A stretch of DNA of 64,000 bases, taken from assembly GCF_010993745.1 (NCBI RefSeq), contig NZ_WOTN01000003.1:1612001-1676000 (forward strand). Reading direction: 5' to 3'. The translations under genes were made by a program, and so were the position numbers. The DNA is from Fodinicola acaciae (GTDB lineage Bacteria; Actinomycetota; Actinomycetes; Mycobacteriales; HKI-0501). The notes below the pieces were generated by a model. The model ran no database searches, had not been told where the DNA came from, and worked only from the letters and a program-made list of their open reading frames with translations. Positions 18,749 through 27,162 of the stretch are shown piece by piece. The stretch's first letter is position 1; each line of letters opens with the position of its first letter.

Positions 18749-18909
18749 GAGCCTGTTGGTAAACGGTGGTGCGTGAGAGTCGAGATCCAAACGTCGCTCT
18801 GCCGGTGCCGGGCGGAGCCCCAAATAGCAGCTATGGTGGGGTTTCGTCCGGTGCCGGCAGGCGGCGTTTGGGCTCGGCTATCGCGTGCCACCGTTTACCA
18901 ACAGGCTCT
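18748..18909. repeat. 162-bp near-complete palindrome at a convergent gene junction
   Basis: The outer 22 bases are a perfect inverted repeat (18748-18769 and 18888-18909, starting AGAGCCTGTTGGTAAACGG). Most of the interior also pairs: ccaaacg at about 18786 with cgtttgg at about 18867, and CTGCCGG with CCGGCAG. Only about 10 unpaired bases remain near 18826-18835. It begins in the acyl-CoA reductase stop codon and supplies the last 26 codons of the opposite MFS gene. The length suggests an inserted palindromic element now acting as a two-way terminator. Confidence 0.85.
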
Positions 18910-20123
18910 GACAACACGGCAAGGCCGAGGATGCCGCCGAGGCCGATCGTCAGGGCCGCCGAGGTGACCAGCGTCGGCGCCGGGCCGAGGACGTTGACGA
19001 TCGGTCCACCGGCCATCGTGCCGAGTGACACCGCCGGGATCACCAGCGCCGTGCGCGTCGCGAGCACCGCGGTCAGCGCGTCGGGCGGGCTGACCTGTTG
19101 GAAAAGCTCGGTGCTCATCGCCGTGTACGGTCCGTAGATCAGGCCGCCGAAGCCGAGCCCGAGCATCACCGGCAGCACCGAGCTGAAAAACCCCACCGGC
19201 AACAGCGCAGCACCCCAGCCGACGATGATCGCGACCACCAGCAACCATGGTGACTTTCGCGGCAGGAGGCCGGTGGACAGGCCGCCGATCAGCGCTCCGA
19301 CCCCGAAAACCGCCAGCAGCACGCCGAGAAGTCCGGCATTTCCGTGCATGTCCTCGACGACATGCAGCGGCAACGCGACCTCGACCGGACCGTAGAGGAA
19401 GTAGAAGACGCAGGTGATCGCCAGCAGTCCGATCAGCTGGCGGTTGCCGGCGATGACGCGTAAACCGCTGGCTTTCGTCGGCTCCGCCGCGCGTTTCGCC
19501 GGAATACGCCAGCAAAACACCGCCAAAACCATAAAAGTCAGTGCATCGATGCCGATGACCCAGGCCGGACCGGTCAAAGCGATGACGCCGCCGGCGATCG
19601 CCGGGCCGACGATGACCGACGCCTGGCTGGCGGTGGACAGGACGGCGTTGCCGGTGACCCGCTCCGGGCCGGTCAGCCGCTCGGCGACCAGCGAGAACGC
19701 GCCGGCGCTGCCCCATGCGTGCAGCAGCGCCGACATCGCCAGCAGCGCGACGTAAACCGCCGGACGCAGCAGGCCGGTCGCGCCGAGAACCGCCACCGCG
19801 CCAAGCGCGGCGGCGCGCAGAATCGCGTCGAGCGCCATGAGCCGCGCGCTCGGCAACGAGCGTACGAACCGGCCGAGCATCGCCGCTCCGACCGTCGCGG
19901 GCAGCGCGTACGCGGCGACCGCGAGGCCGGTCCACACGCCGCGCTCGGACACCGGCGAGATCTGGATCGCCAGCCAGGCCACCGCGACCACCGACATGCC
20001 GTCGCCGAGCGCCGACACCAGATAGCCAGGCAGGACGCGGCGCAGCACCGGATCGGCCAACACGCGCCAATACGGGGCCAGCCTGCCGGTCGCCAGGTCA
20101 ACGGTCACCTGGAGATTCTGCAA
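18831..20123 (-). CDS. MFS transporter (DHA3/EntS-like)
   Basis: The 430-residue protein has about 12 TM segments. PGYLVSALGDGMSVVAVAWL at the start is typical of the DHA3 exporters related to enterobactin exporter EntS and macrolide efflux proteins. The central SLVAERLTGPERVTGNAVL loop also fits. The last 26 residues, after the final TM helix, are encoded by one arm of the palindrome at 18748-18909 and are probably not ancestral. It is convergent with the acyl-CoA reductase. The substrate is unknown. Confidence 0.8.
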   Translation of the reverse strand: MQNLQVTVDLATGRLAPYWRVLADPVLRRVLPGYLVSALGDGMSVVAVAWLAIQISPVSERGVWTGLAVAAYALPATVGAAMLGRFVRSLPSARLMALDAILRAAALGAVAVLGATGLLRPAVYVALLAMSALLHAWGSAGAFSLVAERLTGPERVTGNAVLSTASQASVIVGPAIAGGVIALTGPAWVIGIDALTFMVLAVFCWRIPAKRAAEPTKASGLRVIAGNRQLIGLLAITCVFYFLYGPVEVALPLHVVEDMHGNAGLLGVLLAVFGVGALIGGLSTGLLPRKSPWLLVVAIIVGWGAALLPVGFFSSVLPVMLGLGFGGLIYGPYTAMSTELFQQVSPPDALTAVLATRTALVIPAVSLGTMAGGPIVNVLGPAPTLVTSAALTIGLGGILGLAVLSEPVGKRWHAIAEPKRRLPAPDETPP

Positions 20124-20141
20124 CCTCAGGTGGCGTCGAGG

Positions 20142-20618
20142 TCAAGTTTTCAGCTTTGGACGCAATCTCGCCGCGGTGATGCTTTGCAAGCCGTCGCGCT
20201 CGATGCGGTCGATGAGGTCGCCGGCGTGGTCGGTCAGTCGCGCGGCGGCGATGCCGTGCGGCGGGTCCGGATAGCCGGAGATCCGTTGCACCGCGCGGGA
20301 CAGCAGCGTGATCGCGCCTTTTTCGTTGCCACGCCGGACATGCGTGAATCCGACGGCGAGCTGCGCCAACCCCTTCCACAGCTCGCGGTCCCGCTCCGGC
20401 GCGGACTTCCAGGCCGCCTCCAGCACCTCGTGCGCGTGGAACGGCCGGCCCTCGTCGAGCAGTTTCTGCGCCAGCCGCAGGCTGTCCTCCGGCGGCAGGT
20501 CGAGATCGTCAGGCATCGTCGCGATCCCCGGCACGCCATACGGCAGCGGCCGGCCGAGCGCGTCACGCGGTCGCGCGTTGCGTGCCCGGCCCTGTTCGTC
20601 GCGATCCCGCTCGGCCAT
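20142..20618 (-). CDS. DUF309 protein
   Basis: The 158-residue protein carries the DUF309 signature around residues 60-100: FHAHEVLEAAWKSAPERDR, then WKGLAQLAVGFTHVRRGN and GAITLLSRA. Family members are small helical proteins with conserved His/Glu/Trp and no assigned reaction. The first 30 residues are Arg/Asp-rich. It stands between the MFS gene and the CoA-transferase operon on the same strand, with 23 bases to the CoA-transferase stop. Confidence 0.85.
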   Translation of the reverse strand: MAERDRDEQGRARNARPRDALGRPLPYGVPGIATMPDDLDLPPEDSLRLAQKLLDEGRPFHAHEVLEAAWKSAPERDRELWKGLAQLAVGFTHVRRGNEKGAITLLSRAVQRISGYPDPPHGIAAARLTDHAGDLIDRIERDGLQSITAARLRPKLKT

Positions 20619-20642
20619 GCCGTCAGTGTCTCACCGATTGCC

Positions 20643-21395
20643 CTAACTGTCAGAAGTCCAGAAGCCGGTCGGGTCGAGGCGGCGGATGGCGGCCAGCACC
20701 TCCGGAGCCGGCTCGGCGGTCGTCTCCGGCGCGGAATCGACCCACTCCCAGCCGGTGTCGGCCAGTACGGCGTCGGCGGACTCGCCCGGATGTACGCTCA
20801 GCAAGGAAAATCCGTCGGAGTGCTCGGTGCGGCGCATGATCGCGCGAGTGGTGATCACGGTGACCGACTCCAGCGGCGGCAGGCCGACGCGGCAGCGCCA
20901 GCCGGCGCCGTCGCCATATCCGGGGCTGGTCAGATGGTCCACTTTGGACACGAACCGGCGCGGCTGGTGCGGCATGATCACCAGAAGCCGCCTGGCGGCC
21001 GAGGCGATGTCGCAGGCGCCGCCGCTGCCGGGCAGCCGGACGTCCGGCCGTACGAACGTCGTGTTGAGGTTGCCGAAGCGGTCGATCTGCGCTCCACCAA
21101 GGAAACCGGCCGCCACCCGACCGGCCGCGAGCGGGTTCATCACCATCCCCATCCGGCCGCTGGCCAGCGCGCCGGCGAGGTTGGGCGTGTCGCTCATCGT
21201 CACGACCATGCCGTCCGGCGGTGTGTCGCGGACGACGCCGTTTTCGAAGAATCCGGTGGCATCCGGCGCATGTGTCAGCACGGCGGTCGCGAATGCCAGC
21301 AATGGCAACCGCATCCCGACAAAGACGACCTCGCCGTCGGCGATCTGCGCCGCCGCACAGGCGACCATCAGCTCGCGTCGCGTGTACGTGCTCAC
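20643..21395 (-). CDS. CoA-transferase beta subunit (glutaconate/3-oxoacid type)
   Basis: The 250-residue protein belongs to the beta subunits of two-subunit family I CoA-transferases. FFENGVVRD (E51) aligns with the catalytic glutamate in the (S)ENG motif, and GRVAAGFLGGAQIDRFGNLN is the typical core. Related IpdB proteins act in steroid ring degradation as hydrolases, so transferase activity is not certain. The GTG start overlaps the alpha-subunit stop by 4 bases. Confidence 0.8.
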   Translation of the reverse strand: MSTYTRRELMVACAAAQIADGEVVFVGMRLPLLAFATAVLTHAPDATGFFENGVVRDTPPDGMVVTMSDTPNLAGALASGRMGMVMNPLAAGRVAAGFLGGAQIDRFGNLNTTFVRPDVRLPGSGGACDIASAARRLLVIMPHQPRRFVSKVDHLTSPGYGDGAGWRCRVGLPPLESVTVITTRAIMRRTEHSDGFSLLSVHPGESADAVLADTGWEWVDSAPETTAEPAPEVLAAIRRLDPTGFWTSDS

Positions 21396-22228
21396 AGTTT
21401 CTCCAGATACGCGGCCCGGTCCGGCACGTCCAGGACCCACTCCCGCAGCCATTCCTGGAAGCCTTCGACGGTCGCGCTGGCTTTCCCGTAGGAGCGATAC
21501 GTTTCCGGCGAGTGCTCGGCATATCCGAGCAGTGGCGCCGGATGCGTGCCACCGGGACAGTGCACCACGGCGTCGACGAACGCTCCTGGCACCAGGGTCA
21601 GCTCAGGACGCTCTCTGATGACCTCGGAAGGCACGATGTCGGAGGCGATGACGATGACCGTACGCGCCGCGTGCACCGCTTCGACGGTGATGCCGAGATT
21701 TCCCCAGGCGTGCGCGTTTCCCCGCGCGTCGGCGCGCTGCACGTGGACGACGGCGACATCCGGACGGACAGCGCGTACGGCCAGCAGCACCTGGTCGGTG
21801 AACGGGCACCGTACGGTGGTGAAGCCGTCGTGGTTGACGGCGATGTCGGTGCCGAGCGCCGTACGCGTCGGCAGATACGGCACCCCGGACACGGCTGCCT
21901 GCAACGCCAACGACAGCGTGTGGTTGGAGTGCTGCCGCACGGAGATTTCCTTTGCTCGCACCGCCCGTTGGAAGCAATAGCCGGCGCCGGTCGTCACGTT
22001 TCCGATCCAGGCCGCCTCGATCTCGGCCACGCAGCCGGCTCCGACCAGCTGGTCGAAGACGGCGTCGGCGATCGGGCCGATCATCCGCAAGCCGCGCTTG
22101 CGCTGCCGGATCAGCTCATGCGTGAAGGCGAACGGGATCGCCGCCTCCAGCGCGAGTCCACATGCGACACTGCTGCCGTCCGCGACCAGCGCGGCGGCCT
22201 CGGCCATCGTGACCAGTTTGCCAGTCAA
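21392..22228 (-). CDS. CoA-transferase alpha subunit (glutaconate/3-oxoacid type)
   Basis: The 278-residue protein is the alpha partner. KLVTMAEAAALVADGSSVACG begins the family pattern, followed by IGPIADAVFDQLVGAGCV and a C-terminal PVLAVVHVQ-type strand (RPDVAVVHVQRADARGNAH). The only start that keeps the N-terminus is TTG 22228, which overlaps the ligase stop; ATG 22208 would cut off the first strand. The pair probably shuttles CoA between an aromatic or dicarboxylic acid and a donor, or cleaves a ring-opened CoA ester. Confidence 0.8.
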   Translation of the reverse strand: MTGKLVTMAEAAALVADGSSVACGLALEAAIPFAFTHELIRQRKRGLRMIGPIADAVFDQLVGAGCVAEIEAAWIGNVTTGAGYCFQRAVRAKEISVRQHSNHTLSLALQAAVSGVPYLPTRTALGTDIAVNHDGFTTVRCPFTDQVLLAVRAVRPDVAVVHVQRADARGNAHAWGNLGITVEAVHAARTVIVIASDIVPSEVIRERPELTLVPGAFVDAVVHCPGGTHPAPLLGYAEHSPETYRSYGKASATVEGFQEWLREWVLDVPDRAAYLEKL

Positions 22229-23730
22229 GACGCGGCATCCCGCAGCTTGAACCGCTGGATCTTGCCGGTCGCGGTCTTCGGCAGGTCGGCGGTGAACTCC
22301 ACGAAATGCGGAAACTGATAGCGCTGCAGCCGCTTTTTGCACCACTCCTGCAGATCCACGACCAGCGCGTCCGACGGCTGCGCCTCCTGCAGCACGACGA
22401 AAGCCTTTATCCGCGCCAATCCGTCGACCGACACGGCGACGATCGCCACCTCCGCGACCAGCGGATGGTCGATCAGCGCGTTTTCGATCTCGATCGGCGA
22501 GACCCACAGGCCACCGATCTTCATCATGTCGTCGGCACGGCCGGAATACCAGAAGAAGCCGTCCGCGTCGCGGGTGTAGCGGTCGCCGGTGAAAAACCAC
22601 TCGCCATGCAGAGCCTGGCGGGTCTTTTCCCTGCGGTGCCAGTAGAAGTCGAGCGCGCTGGCACCCTTGGCGTAGAGGTTTCCCGGCTCGTCGACACCGA
22701 CCGGACCGCCGTCCATGCCGACCAGCTTCACCTCATAGCCGGGCACCGGCTTGCCGCTGGAGCCCGGCCGCAGCTTGGTTTCGGTGTTGGAGCAGTAAAT
22801 GTGCAGCATCTCGGTGGAGCCGATGCCGTCCAGGATGGTCAGGCCGTAGGTGTCGTGCCAGCGTTGCCAGATGCCGGCTGGCAGCGGCTCGGCGGCCGAC
22901 GCGCACAGCCGTACGGACGACAGGTCGCGCTTGTCCACGCGCAGCATCGCGTTGTAGAGCGTCGGAACAGAGAAAAACAGCGTCGGCCGGAATCTCTCCG
23001 CGGTGTCGAGCACGGCCTCCGGCTTGGGCCGGCCGCGCATCAGCACCGAGGAACCGCCCGCCCAGTAAGGAAACGACATGCCGTTGCCCATGCCGTACGC
23101 GTGATAGAGCTTGGTGGACGAGAAAGTCACGTCGTCCTCGGTGATGCGCAGGACCTTGTCCGCGTACGTCTCACAGGTCACCAGCAGGTCGCCGTGCGAG
23201 TGCACCACACCTTTCGGCCGGCCGGTCGAACCCGAGCTGTAGAGCCAAAAAGCCATGTCCTCGGCATGCGTGTCCAGCGGCGGGATCTCGCCGGCATGGC
23301 TGGCCATCAGCTCGGCGAGCGCCAGCTCGCCTTCGCCGCCGGCGACCACGGCGCGTACGCCGGCCTCGGCCAGCACCGGCGCCAACTGCTCGAACCGGGC
23401 GGCCTCGACGACGGCGATCTCGGCATAGCTGTCGGCCAGGAAAAACCGGTAGTCGTCGATGTTCAGCGCCGGGTTGACCGGCACCGGCACCGCGCCGATC
23501 CGCGCGGCGCCGAGGAAAACGGCCGGAAAGTCCGGCGAATCGTCCAGAATCAACAGCACGCGCTGTTCGCGGCGTACGCCAAGATGGGTCAGCGCGGAGC
23601 CCGCGGCGCACACGCGAGCGTGCAGCTCGGCGTAGGTCACCTGCTCGTCGCCGGCTTGGATGGCGACCTTGTCGGCGCGGCCGGCGGACAGGTTGCGGTC
23701 GACCAGGGTCGAGATGTTGAAGCGTGTCAT
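22225..23730 (-). CDS. Benzoate-CoA ligase family protein
   Basis: The 501-residue protein is an acyl-adenylate-forming enzyme: P-loop YSSGSTGRPKGVVHSH near residues 178-193, adenylation motif GSTEMLHIY, hinge region GDRYTRDADGFFWYSGRADDMMK, and the C-terminal lysine in LPKTATGKIQRFKL. Overall pattern, including YHAYGMGNGMSFPYW, is closest to benzoate- and 4-hydroxybenzoate-CoA ligases. It activates an aryl or related acid with ATP and CoA. It leads a three-gene operon with the CoA-transferase pair and lies just downstream of a PucR-type regulator. Confidence 0.85.
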   Translation of the reverse strand: MTRFNISTLVDRNLSAGRADKVAIQAGDEQVTYAELHARVCAAGSALTHLGVRREQRVLLILDDSPDFPAVFLGAARIGAVPVPVNPALNIDDYRFFLADSYAEIAVVEAARFEQLAPVLAEAGVRAVVAGGEGELALAELMASHAGEIPPLDTHAEDMAFWLYSSGSTGRPKGVVHSHGDLLVTCETYADKVLRITEDDVTFSSTKLYHAYGMGNGMSFPYWAGGSSVLMRGRPKPEAVLDTAERFRPTLFFSVPTLYNAMLRVDKRDLSSVRLCASAAEPLPAGIWQRWHDTYGLTILDGIGSTEMLHIYCSNTETKLRPGSSGKPVPGYEVKLVGMDGGPVGVDEPGNLYAKGASALDFYWHRREKTRQALHGEWFFTGDRYTRDADGFFWYSGRADDMMKIGGLWVSPIEIENALIDHPLVAEVAIVAVSVDGLARIKAFVVLQEAQPSDALVVDLQEWCKKRLQRYQFPHFVEFTADLPKTATGKIQRFKLRDAAS

Positions 23731-23776
23731 GGCCGCCTCCGAGCGCGCTCGCCGGGAATGCCGCCGAGACTACCCT

Positions 23777-23792
23777 GAACGGTCGGTCAGTC
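23777..23792. promoter_or_regulatory. TetR-like operator candidate before the ligase operon
   Basis: GAACGGTCGGTCAGTC lies 47 bases upstream of the ligase start. Its complement shares GACTGACCG with the palindromic site at 27098-27107 upstream of the TetR gene 26410-27048. This suggests that the TetR protein, besides the PucR gene next door, may act here. Confidence 0.35.
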
Positions 23793-23850
23793 CGCAACCC
23801 CCGTTTTGCTCGTTCTGCGCGTGACCTGCTATGTTGCGCTGAACAACCAG

Positions 23851-24972
23851 TCAGGGTTGCCCCTCTGCCACCCCGGCCGCGGCTGACACAGGTCGTCGCG
23901 ACCGGGGTTTATTTCGGGTAAAACCAAGCCGAACGGTCATCGCCGCGACGTACAGCGTGAAGCGGTCGGCAGGATCGTCGAGGCTCAGACCGGTCAGCTC
24001 GGCGACTCGCTCCAGGCGATAGAGGACCGTTCGTACGCTGACGTGCAAAGCGCGGGCGGCGGCGGTGTTGCCGCCATGGTCGAGCACCGCCAAAACCGTC
24101 TCGACAAGGGGAAAGGCGCCGCCGCGGACGGACTCCAACGCACCGAACACGTCGGCGGCCAGCCGTGACGCGGCGACGGGATCGGCGGCGATCAGCCGGT
24201 GCGCGTCGACCCGCACGGCCGGCACGACCGGGTCGGGAAGCGCCAGTTTCGCCGCCAGTTCAAGGGTTTGTCGCACCTCCTGCCAGCTCGCCGCGACCGC
24301 CGTGGCGGTTGGCCGCGGCCGGCCACTCACGACTCGCCACCGGCCCGGCTCGGCGTCGCGCACCAGCTCGTACGCGAGCGCCGCCAGCTCGGAGACGTCG
24401 ACGGCCGGCCGGGTCAGCGCCACCGGACTCATCGGTGCGGCCGATCCGACCGGCAGCAACACCACCAGCACGCCGTCCTTGGCCGCCGCGAGCACCGGCT
24501 CGCGCGTACGCCGGTGCAGGCCGTCGCGGAGCACGCGCGCGACCGGGTCGGCGTCGGTGAGCTCGCGCCCGGCGGCGGCCGCCAGCAGGACGTGCGGCCG
24601 CGCGAACCGGAAGCCGAGCGCCTCGGCCTGGCCGGTCGTGTGCTCGGTGACGCTGCCGGCCAGCAGGTCGTCGACCAGCTCGCGGCGGCGCGCCTCGGCC
24701 TGCCGCGACCAGGCCGCGCCGGCCTCGGCGTATCCCGAGGTCACGGCCGACACGACGTCGTCGACGATGCGCAGCACGACGCGGCCGTCGGCCTCCGGCG
24801 ACCAGTGCCGCCAGGCCGCGGACAGATAGCCGTCGACCAGCTCGGGCAGCGGTACGCCGGCGTCGCTCGCACGCCGGCCGAGGTCGCCGTACCGCCGCAG
24901 CGCGGCACTTCCGGGGCGGCGGCCGGCGGCCAGGTCGGCGGTGAAGTCGCCGAGCCAGCTTGCGCGATTCAT
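23851..24972 (-). CDS. PucR/CdaR-type helix-turn-helix regulator
   Basis: The 373-residue protein has an N-terminal sensing part (LPELVDGYLSAAWRHW and surrounding helices), a central GGDEF-like region, and a C-terminal PucR HTH: VLDHGGNTAAARALHVSVRTVLYRLERV, then DPADRFTLYVAAMT. Such regulators typically activate nearby catabolic genes in response to the substrate. It is transcribed in the same direction as the ligase operon, 120 bases upstream of it, and divergent from terC. I chose ATG 24972; a longer frame to 25014 has no homology. Confidence 0.8.
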   Translation of the reverse strand: MNRASWLGDFTADLAAGRRPGSAALRRYGDLGRRASDAGVPLPELVDGYLSAAWRHWSPEADGRVVLRIVDDVVSAVTSGYAEAGAAWSRQAEARRRELVDDLLAGSVTEHTTGQAEALGFRFARPHVLLAAAAGRELTDADPVARVLRDGLHRRTREPVLAAAKDGVLVVLLPVGSAAPMSPVALTRPAVDVSELAALAYELVRDAEPGRWRVVSGRPRPTATAVAASWQEVRQTLELAAKLALPDPVVPAVRVDAHRLIAADPVAASRLAADVFGALESVRGGAFPLVETVLAVLDHGGNTAAARALHVSVRTVLYRLERVAELTGLSLDDPADRFTLYVAAMTVRLGFTRNKPRSRRPVSAAAGVAEGQP

Positions 24973-25070
24973 GCAATCAAGAATGCCATACGCATCCTGC
25001 TTCGCACCTAACATGCGCGGTCCGACTAACGAAGGATGGGAGCTACCAAGACGAGAGGAAGGGACACCTG

Positions 25071-26012
25071 ATGACCACAGCGCCGCTCTGGGCCTGGGGA
25101 GCCGTGCTGGTCGCCATCCTGGCGATGCTCGCGGTCGACCTGTTCATGCACCGCCGCGACCGCGAGATCTCGATCCGCGAGGCGGCCATCGCCAGCGCGG
25201 CCTGGATCGCGATCGGCCTCGCCTTCGGTGGGGTCGTCTGGCTGGGGCTCGGCGCGGAGTCCGGCGCCGCCTACTACGCGGCATACGTCGTGGAGAAGTC
25301 GCTGTCGGTCGACAACGTCTTCGTCTTCGCGCTGCTGTTCACGTATTTCGCCGTACCGAAGCAATATCAGCACCGCGTGCTGTTCTTCGGTGTGATCGGC
25401 GCGCTGATCATGCGCGCGGTGTTCATCTTCGCCGGCAGCGCGCTGATCAGCCAGTTTCACTGGATCATCTACATCTTCGGCGCCTTCCTGGTCTACACCG
25501 GCATCAAGCTCGCGCGGTCCAAGGACGACGACGAGGTCGATCCGGAGAAAAACTTGGTGCTGCGGTTCGTACGCCGCGTCGTACCGATGACCCAAGATGT
25601 TCCAGGCTGGCGCGGACACAGGTTCTGGGTCCGCGAAGGCGGAAAATGGATCGCGACCCCGCTTTTCGCCGTGCTCATCGCGGTCGAGACGACCGACCTG
25701 ATCTTCGCGGTCGACTCGATCCCGGCGGTTTTCGGTGTCACCACTGACGCGTTCATCATCTTCACCTCGAACGCGTTCGCGATACTCGGTCTGCGCGCGC
25801 TCTATTTCCTGCTGGCCGGCGCGATGAAGCACTTCGCGTATCTGCAGCTGGGTCTGGCCGCGGTGCTGACCTTCGTCGGCGCGAAGATGCTGCTGACCGA
25901 CATCTTCCCGATCAACATCTGGGTCTCGCTGGCGGTCATCGTGGCGCTGCTGACCACCGCGATCGTGGCCAGCCTGGTCAAGGCCAGGCGGCAGAAGGAG
26001 CTGGTGAGCTAA
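25071..26012 (+). CDS. TerC/Alx-family integral membrane protein
   Basis: The 313-residue protein has about nine TM helices and the TerC signature: YVVEKSLSVDNVFVFALLFTYF (about residues 74-95) and, in the second half, VETTDLIFAVDSIPAVFGV with paired acidic residues inside helices. TerC/Alx proteins are linked to manganese or other metal efflux and to tellurite resistance. An AGAGGAAGGG site precedes the ATG. An intrinsic terminator follows 14 bases after the stop. Confidence 0.92.
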   Translation: MTTAPLWAWGAVLVAILAMLAVDLFMHRRDREISIREAAIASAAWIAIGLAFGGVVWLGLGAESGAAYYAAYVVEKSLSVDNVFVFALLFTYFAVPKQYQHRVLFFGVIGALIMRAVFIFAGSALISQFHWIIYIFGAFLVYTGIKLARSKDDDEVDPEKNLVLRFVRRVVPMTQDVPGWRGHRFWVREGGKWIATPLFAVLIAVETTDLIFAVDSIPAVFGVTTDAFIIFTSNAFAILGLRALYFLLAGAMKHFAYLQLGLAAVLTFVGAKMLLTDIFPINIWVSLAVIVALLTTAIVASLVKARRQKELVS

Positions 26013-26025
26013 CCCGGAAAACCAG

Positions 26026-26065
26026 CGGCCCGGCTCGACGAAGATGTCGACGCCGGGCCGTTTTT
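26026..26065 (+). terminator. Intrinsic terminator after terC
   Basis: CGGCCCGGCTCGACG pairs with the sequence ending CGACGCCGGGCCG, followed by five Ts (26061-26065). This is one of two terminators in the window with a T tract. Its T run abuts the stop codon of the convergent DUF488 gene. Confidence 0.9.
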
Positions 26066-26410
26066 CTATGTGAGCGTACGCAGGAAGTCGGCGAGCACGA
26101 CGGCATGACTGCTGTCGACGTCCTTGGTGGCGGTCAGCAACGTCAGCCGGTCGCCGGATTCCTCCAGCAGCCGATGGCATTCCGGATTGCCGGCGAGCTC
26201 GGCGCGATAGCGGTCGGCGAACTCGGCCTTGCGGGACGGGTCGTGCGCATACCACTTGCGCAGCTCGGCGGACGGCGCGACTTCCTTGGCCCACTTGTCG
26301 AAATGACCGGAGTCCTTGCGCAGGCCGCGCGGCCACAGCCGGTCGACCAACACCCGCCGGCCGTCGTCCTTGGACGGCTCGTCGTAGACCCTGCCGACCC
26401 GTATCTCCAT
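26066..26410 (-). CDS. DUF488 protein
   Basis: The 114-residue protein matches DUF488: VGRVYDEPSKDDGRRVLVDRLWPRG at residues 5-29, DKWAKEVAPSAELRKWYAHDP, and LTLLTATKDVDSSHAVVL at the end. The family is small, single-domain and of unknown biochemical role. The ATG overlaps the TetR stop by one base, so it is co-transcribed with that regulator and may be autorepressed. Confidence 0.9.
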   Translation of the reverse strand: MEIRVGRVYDEPSKDDGRRVLVDRLWPRGLRKDSGHFDKWAKEVAPSAELRKWYAHDPSRKAEFADRYRAELAGNPECHRLLEESGDRLTLLTATKDVDSSHAVVLADFLRTLT

Positions 26411-27048
26411 CACTGTCCTTTGTGGACGCCAAGAAGGCTGAGCAGGCCGTTCAGCGCCATCTCGCGATAACGCGGATACGCCGCTCGCCAGTCGTGCTGT
26501 TGCAACCAGCTGACGAAACAACCGTCGATGTAGGCGCGCATGGTGGCGGCGGCCTCTTCGACATTGGCGATCGGAAAGATGCCGCGCTTCTGGCCGTCGC
26601 GCAGGATCTCGCCGTACAGGCCGTTGATGATCGTCGAGGTCAGCACCGACAGGTTGCTGAACCCAGGAGCGCGCGCGGCGTGCTCGACCAAGTCGAGATA
26701 GAGCAGGTAGAAGTCACGGTTTTGCTGCGCTCCGATGAAAACCGCGTCGATGATCGCCTCGGCGGCACGGCGCGGGTCGTCCTCGACGCTGGCGATGTTC
26801 TCGCGGATCCGGTCGGCCGTACGCAGCAGGGCCCACCGCATGGTGGTCAGCAGCAGCTGATCCTTGGACTTGAAGTGATAGAGCAGCAGCCCCTTGCTGA
26901 CCGCCGCGTCGTCGGCGATGTTCTGCAGGGACGTGCGGTGCACCCCCTGCCGGCTGATCACCCGGTAAGCGCTGCCGACCAGCGCGGCCTCGCGGCCGCT
27001 CAGCTGCATCTGGAGGCCTGAGCCGTCCTCAGGCGTGGCAGTGACCAT
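26410..27048 (-). CDS. TetR-family transcriptional regulator
   Basis: The 212-residue protein has a TetR HTH (AYRVISRQGVHRTSLQNIADDAAVSKGLLLYHFKSKDQLL is spread over residues 24-62) and a C-terminal ligand domain with YLLYLDLVEHAARAPGF. ATG 27048 was chosen where the family pattern starts; the frame extends further upstream without homology. A perfect 10-bp palindrome lies 50 bases upstream. It forms an operon with DUF488. Confidence 0.85.
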   Translation of the reverse strand: MVTATPEDGSGLQMQLSGREAALVGSAYRVISRQGVHRTSLQNIADDAAVSKGLLLYHFKSKDQLLLTTMRWALLRTADRIRENIASVEDDPRRAAEAIIDAVFIGAQQNRDFYLLYLDLVEHAARAPGFSNLSVLTSTIINGLYGEILRDGQKRGIFPIANVEEAAATMRAYIDGCFVSWLQQHDWRAAYPRYREMALNGLLSLLGVHKGQ

Positions 27049-27097
27049 CGAGGGTTTCTCCGAAGTCGCTCGCGAGCCTGCATCATAGCCGGTTGGC

Positions 27098-27107
27098 TGA
27101 CCGGTCA
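27098..27107. promoter_or_regulatory. TetR operator candidate TGACCGGTCA
   Basis: A perfect 10-bp palindrome inside GGCTGACCGGTCAGTC lies 50 bases upstream of the TetR start at 27048, a position that fits autorepression. The motif resembles acyl-CoA-type TetR sites. Confidence 0.55.
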
Positions 27108-27133
27108 GTCGCATGCCGGCGCCGATTTGTCCT

Positions 27134-27155
27134 GAGCGAATGTTCGTTCTATATT
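27134..27155 (+). promoter_or_regulatory. Operator and -10 box of a leaderless TetR gene
   Basis: GAGCGAA-tg-TTCGTTC (27134-27149) is an imperfect inverted repeat, directly followed by TATATT (27150-27155), a good -10 box 7 bases before ATG 27163. Transcription would start at the ATG, and a bound repressor would cover the promoter. Confidence 0.55.
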
Positions 27156-27162
27156 GGCCGTC

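Noticed and set aside
25012-25070. Manganese (yybP-ykoY) riboswitch before terC
   Set aside because: A short string resembling a conserved element (gggagctacc) is present, but the paired stems and the other conserved parts are missing and the leader is too short.
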